A DNA stretch of 8,932 nt from an uncultured Prevotella sp. Lineage in GTDB: Bacteria; Bacteroidota; Bacteroidia; Bacteroidales; Bacteroidaceae. The translations under genes were made by a program, and so were the position numbers. Below, piece by piece: positions 7,145 through 8,932 of the stretch. Numbering within the stretch: position 1 is the stretch's first letter; the number at the start of each line of letters is the position of its first letter. The notes under the pieces were generated by a model. It made no database searches and had not been told where the DNA came from. It saw nothing but the letters and a program-made list of their open reading frames with translations. The stretch spans positions 1-8,932 of the forward strand of contig URDV01000085.1 of the NCBI GenBank assembly GCA_900546605.1. Direction: 5' to 3'.

Positions 7145-7183
7145 AATTCTGATAGGGTGCAAAGCAACTTATCAGAATTTTAG
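7145..7183 (+). terminator. probable dgt terminator
   Basis: AATTCTGATA (7145-7154) pairs perfectly with TATCAGAATT (7170-7179), extendable by a G-T and a G-C pair, with a TTTT run overlapping the stem end (7178-7181). It begins 31 bases after the dgt stop. The stem is A/T-rich, so its strength is uncertain. Confidence 0.6.
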
Positions 7184-7226
7184 AATATTAAAATCAGCAT
7201 TTTTAGAACCACCCTTTAGCCATTAC

Positions 7227-7269
7227 AGCCATAAAGGCAATTAAGCAGTCTGCACTTTATGGCTATTTT
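7227..7269 (+). terminator. second terminator-like hairpin downstream of dgt
   Basis: AGCCATAAAG (7227-7236) pairs perfectly with CTTTATGGCT (7255-7264), plus two G-C pairs inside after a one-base bulge, then ATTTT (7265-7269). It may back up the weaker hairpin at 7145-7179, or be the 3' end of a small transcript. Confidence 0.5.
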
Positions 7270-7311
7270 GCACACAAAAATGAGCACCTATTAAAATCTT
7301 TTACGAAAAAG

Positions 7312-7343
7312 TTTGTCCGCATTCTACAAAAACATTATTTTTG
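7312..7343 (+). promoter_or_regulatory. Bacteroidota-type promoter with no obvious adjacent gene
   Basis: TTTG (7312-7315), a 20-base gap and TATTTTTG (7336-7343) fit the consensus. Transcription would start near 7350, about 446 bases ahead of the next gene start at 7796. It could drive that gene with a long leader, or a small RNA. A/T-richness raises the chance of a coincidental match. Confidence 0.45.
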
Positions 7344-7735
7344 CCAACGAATCTACTATTAAATACAAAATCTGTATACAAAGAGCGTACACTCAAGGTG
7401 CCATTCATCCTTACTACCTACCTTATCAATAGGGTGTTGGTCATTACATTACGCTTTCTCTATTGCTCATCGTGCAACAAACTCACACGGCTCTACCTAC
7501 ACGTTGTGATTATTTTGTTGTACAATTAGTGCATTTACTCATGCTGTATAATGCTTAAGGTACTCCAACAACAAGGAAGTGCCTATTTGTGTCGTTAACT
7601 TATCGTAACTCTACCTACCACCACGACCATAAAAGCTTTACACCCACATAGCCACTACATTTTGAGCAAATGATACCCTAATGCAAACCTTGTACGTTCT
7701 ATCAACAATGCGCGACACAAAGGATTTCGTGTGCA
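7344..7735. other. non-coding stretch with one imperfect stem
   Basis: No convincing coding region is seen on either strand. The longest plus-strand frame (62 codons, 7341-7529) starts at a TTG inside the promoter box and encodes an unremarkable hydrophobic peptide. GTGCAACAAA (7472-7481) pairs with TTTGTTGTAC (7514-7523) with one G-T pair, and CACA/TGTG (7484-7487/7505-7508) can pair inside. No tRNA, rRNA or recognised riboswitch was found. The stretch may be a long 5' leader of the gene at 7796 or a small RNA locus. Confidence 0.4.
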
Positions 7736-7763
7736 TTGACAGAGATGACAATTCTTATATAAT
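7736..7763 (+). promoter_or_regulatory. exact TTGACA-16-TATAAT promoter motif
   Basis: TTGACA (7736-7741) and TATAAT (7758-7763) with a 16-base gap are both perfect matches to the classical sigma-70 hexamers. Transcription would begin near 7770, leaving a leader of about 26 bases before the ATG at 7796. Bacteroidota housekeeping promoters normally look different (TTTG/TAnnTTTG), so use by the native polymerase is uncertain. Confidence 0.5.
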
Positions 7764-7795
7764 TAACAACAATAATTTTTAGCACACGTAAAAGA

Positions 7796-8908
7796 ATGAA
7801 GAAAATTACTTTCATGCTTGCACTCTTGGTACTCATATTTACAAGCGTGCAATCTGCTTTTGCTACTGATGCGGAGTGGGAACAGAAGCGTATTGCTTCA
7901 GTATCAGCAGCTGTAGAAGGACTTGATAACCTTGTAAATGGTTATTATGTGTTGCGCAACGTTGGTCGTAAAACATTCCTTCGCGAAAACGACGACAAAG
8001 GACTTTATTTGTGGAATGCTACCAATGGTAGTGATGAACTTACTGCAGTGCAAACAGCATTTGTAGGCAAAGGAGCCCTAATGAGTTCTGTAGTTTATAT
8101 AACTAAGAACGAGGGTACAAGCTATTATACCATGCAGTTCAAGAGCGGTCAGTACATTGGCACAACTTTGCCTCATGGTACTACTGCGAACTCTAATGCA
8201 ACTGCTGGTGAAGTGGAATTCTCTTATATCAGCGGCAACCAATTTGCCTTCCGTCCTAAAGATTCTGAATGGGCTAATGGTAATGGCAATGGCGGTTATT
8301 CAGAAGGTACTTTCACAGGCTGGGAGAAAGCCACTCCAGGTGCGAATGGCAATGGTGCATACCAATTATTCCCTGTAGAGCTCGAAAAAGATCCCATTAT
8401 AGATGTTACATGGACTGTTAAGGCTGGTGATAACACTATTGGGACTTTCACATCCAAAGTCAATGAAGGTACGACTATCACAGAACTCCCCACAATGCCT
8501 TCAATGTCATATTACTACACTACCCCCACACTCGTAGCCCCCGAGGATCCAGTGGTTAGCACAGACAACTGCAACTTTACAATCAATGTAACTGAAGGAG
8601 AGACTCCTTACACACTCTCTACTGCTGCAAATCCCGTATGGTATACAGTGAAATTCCGCAATGACAACAACAAGCATCTCTGCCATGTGCTTTCAAGCGA
8701 CACAAATATTGGTAGCCGACGTACATTGAGCGAAGATTTCTGCAAAGGAAACGGCAAAAAAGAAACTTTCGATGGATTCCTCTGGGCATTTGTTAAAGAT
8801 GGCTTCGGTGTTAAATTGCTCAATAAACAAACAGGCAAATATGTAAAGTGCGAAAACAATAATGGTGCTGCGGCTACTCTTAATGCAACTAATGCTACTA
8901 TCTTTATA
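7796..8908 (+). CDS. secreted protein with beta-trefoil-like modules, 3' end missing
   Basis: An open frame of 371 genuine codons with no stop, cut off by the end of the contig. The N-terminus is a clear Sec signal peptide: MKK, a hydrophobic core (residues 4-18) and AFA before a likely cut after residue 23. Residues about 48-195 (NGYYVLRNVGRKTFLR to NGNGAYQLFPVEL) resemble the beta-trefoil/ricin-like modules common in secreted Bacteroidota proteins. Residues about 200-278 look like a small beta-rich linker domain. Residues about 281-371, with WYTVKFRNDNNKHL, FDGFLWAFV and NKQTGKYV, look like the start of a second carbohydrate-binding-type module. These are usually accessory parts of glycosidases, sialidases, peptidases or surface adhesins; the catalytic part, if any, is missing. 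The ATG at 7796 has A-rich sequence ahead (AAAAGA). The eight codons after 8908 (RSEEHTSE) come from adapter. Domain calls are by eye. Confidence 0.85.
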
Positions 8909-8932
8909 AGATCGGAAGAGCACACGTCTGAA
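8909..8932. other. Illumina TruSeq adapter remnant (artefact)
   Basis: The last 24 bases begin AGATCGGAAGAGC and match the start of the Illumina TruSeq read-through adapter for their whole length. They are sequencing residue, not genome. Read forward in the frame of the preceding gene they give RSEEHTSE; read backward they give the starts CSSDL and LFRS, peptides that recur in uncleaned assemblies. Confidence 0.97.

Noticed and set aside
7341..7529. 62-codon plus-strand frame after dgt, hydrophobic
   Set aside because: It begins at a TTG inside a -7 promoter box, has no suitable leader, and shows no recognisable family; it is probably chance in a non-coding stretch.
8608..8925. Two minus-strand frames at the contig end (8608-8925 and 8693-8923)
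   Set aside because: Their GTG starts lie inside the adapter and they run antisense to the secreted-protein gene.

Overview
The window looks like one end-to-end metagenomic contig from a Bacteroidota genome, most likely Bacteroidales and close to Prevotellaceae. Four things point there. SecD and SecF are fused into one chain. Several start regions carry Bacteroidota-type promoters (TTTG, a gap of about 19 bases, then TAnnTTTG). Start codons are preceded by A-rich sequence rather than Shine-Dalgarno motifs. The protein sequences also have a Bacteroidales flavour, although the genus is inferred by eye and not from a search. The last 24 bases (8909-8932) are not biological: they match the start of the Illumina TruSeq adapter.

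Layout. 1-175 is a leader with a 16-bp inverted repeat and a small terminator-like hairpin. 176-796 (+) is a class I, COMT-like SAM-dependent O-methyltransferase. 797-1068 is a spacer with a plausible promoter. 1069-3984 (+) is secDF, the membrane motor subunit that assists Sec export. 4017-4113 holds a strong bidirectional terminator followed by a second G/C-rich hairpin. 4123-5412 (-) is an AAA_14/DUF4143 ATPase of unknown role, visibly more A/T-rich than its neighbours. 5413-5751 is a dense divergent control region: a 33-bp tandem repeat, a long near-perfect palindrome, and two copies of a promoter 82 bp apart. 5752-7113 (+) is dgt, an HD-domain dNTP triphosphohydrolase. 7117-7795 has no convincing gene but carries hairpins and two promoter candidates. 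7796 to the contig end (+) is the first 371 codons of a large secreted protein with beta-trefoil-like modules. It stays open to the end of the sequence and lacks its 3' part.

Functionally this is mostly ordinary chromosome: a methyltransferase, protein export and nucleotide-pool control, each apparently transcribed separately. The secreted protein would leave the cytoplasm by the Sec route that SecDF supports, but nothing links the two genes beyond proximity. I see no new multi-gene system. The most unusual material is non-coding: the repeat-rich promoter block between the ATPase and dgt, and an exact TTGACA/TATAAT pair in front of the secreted-protein gene.
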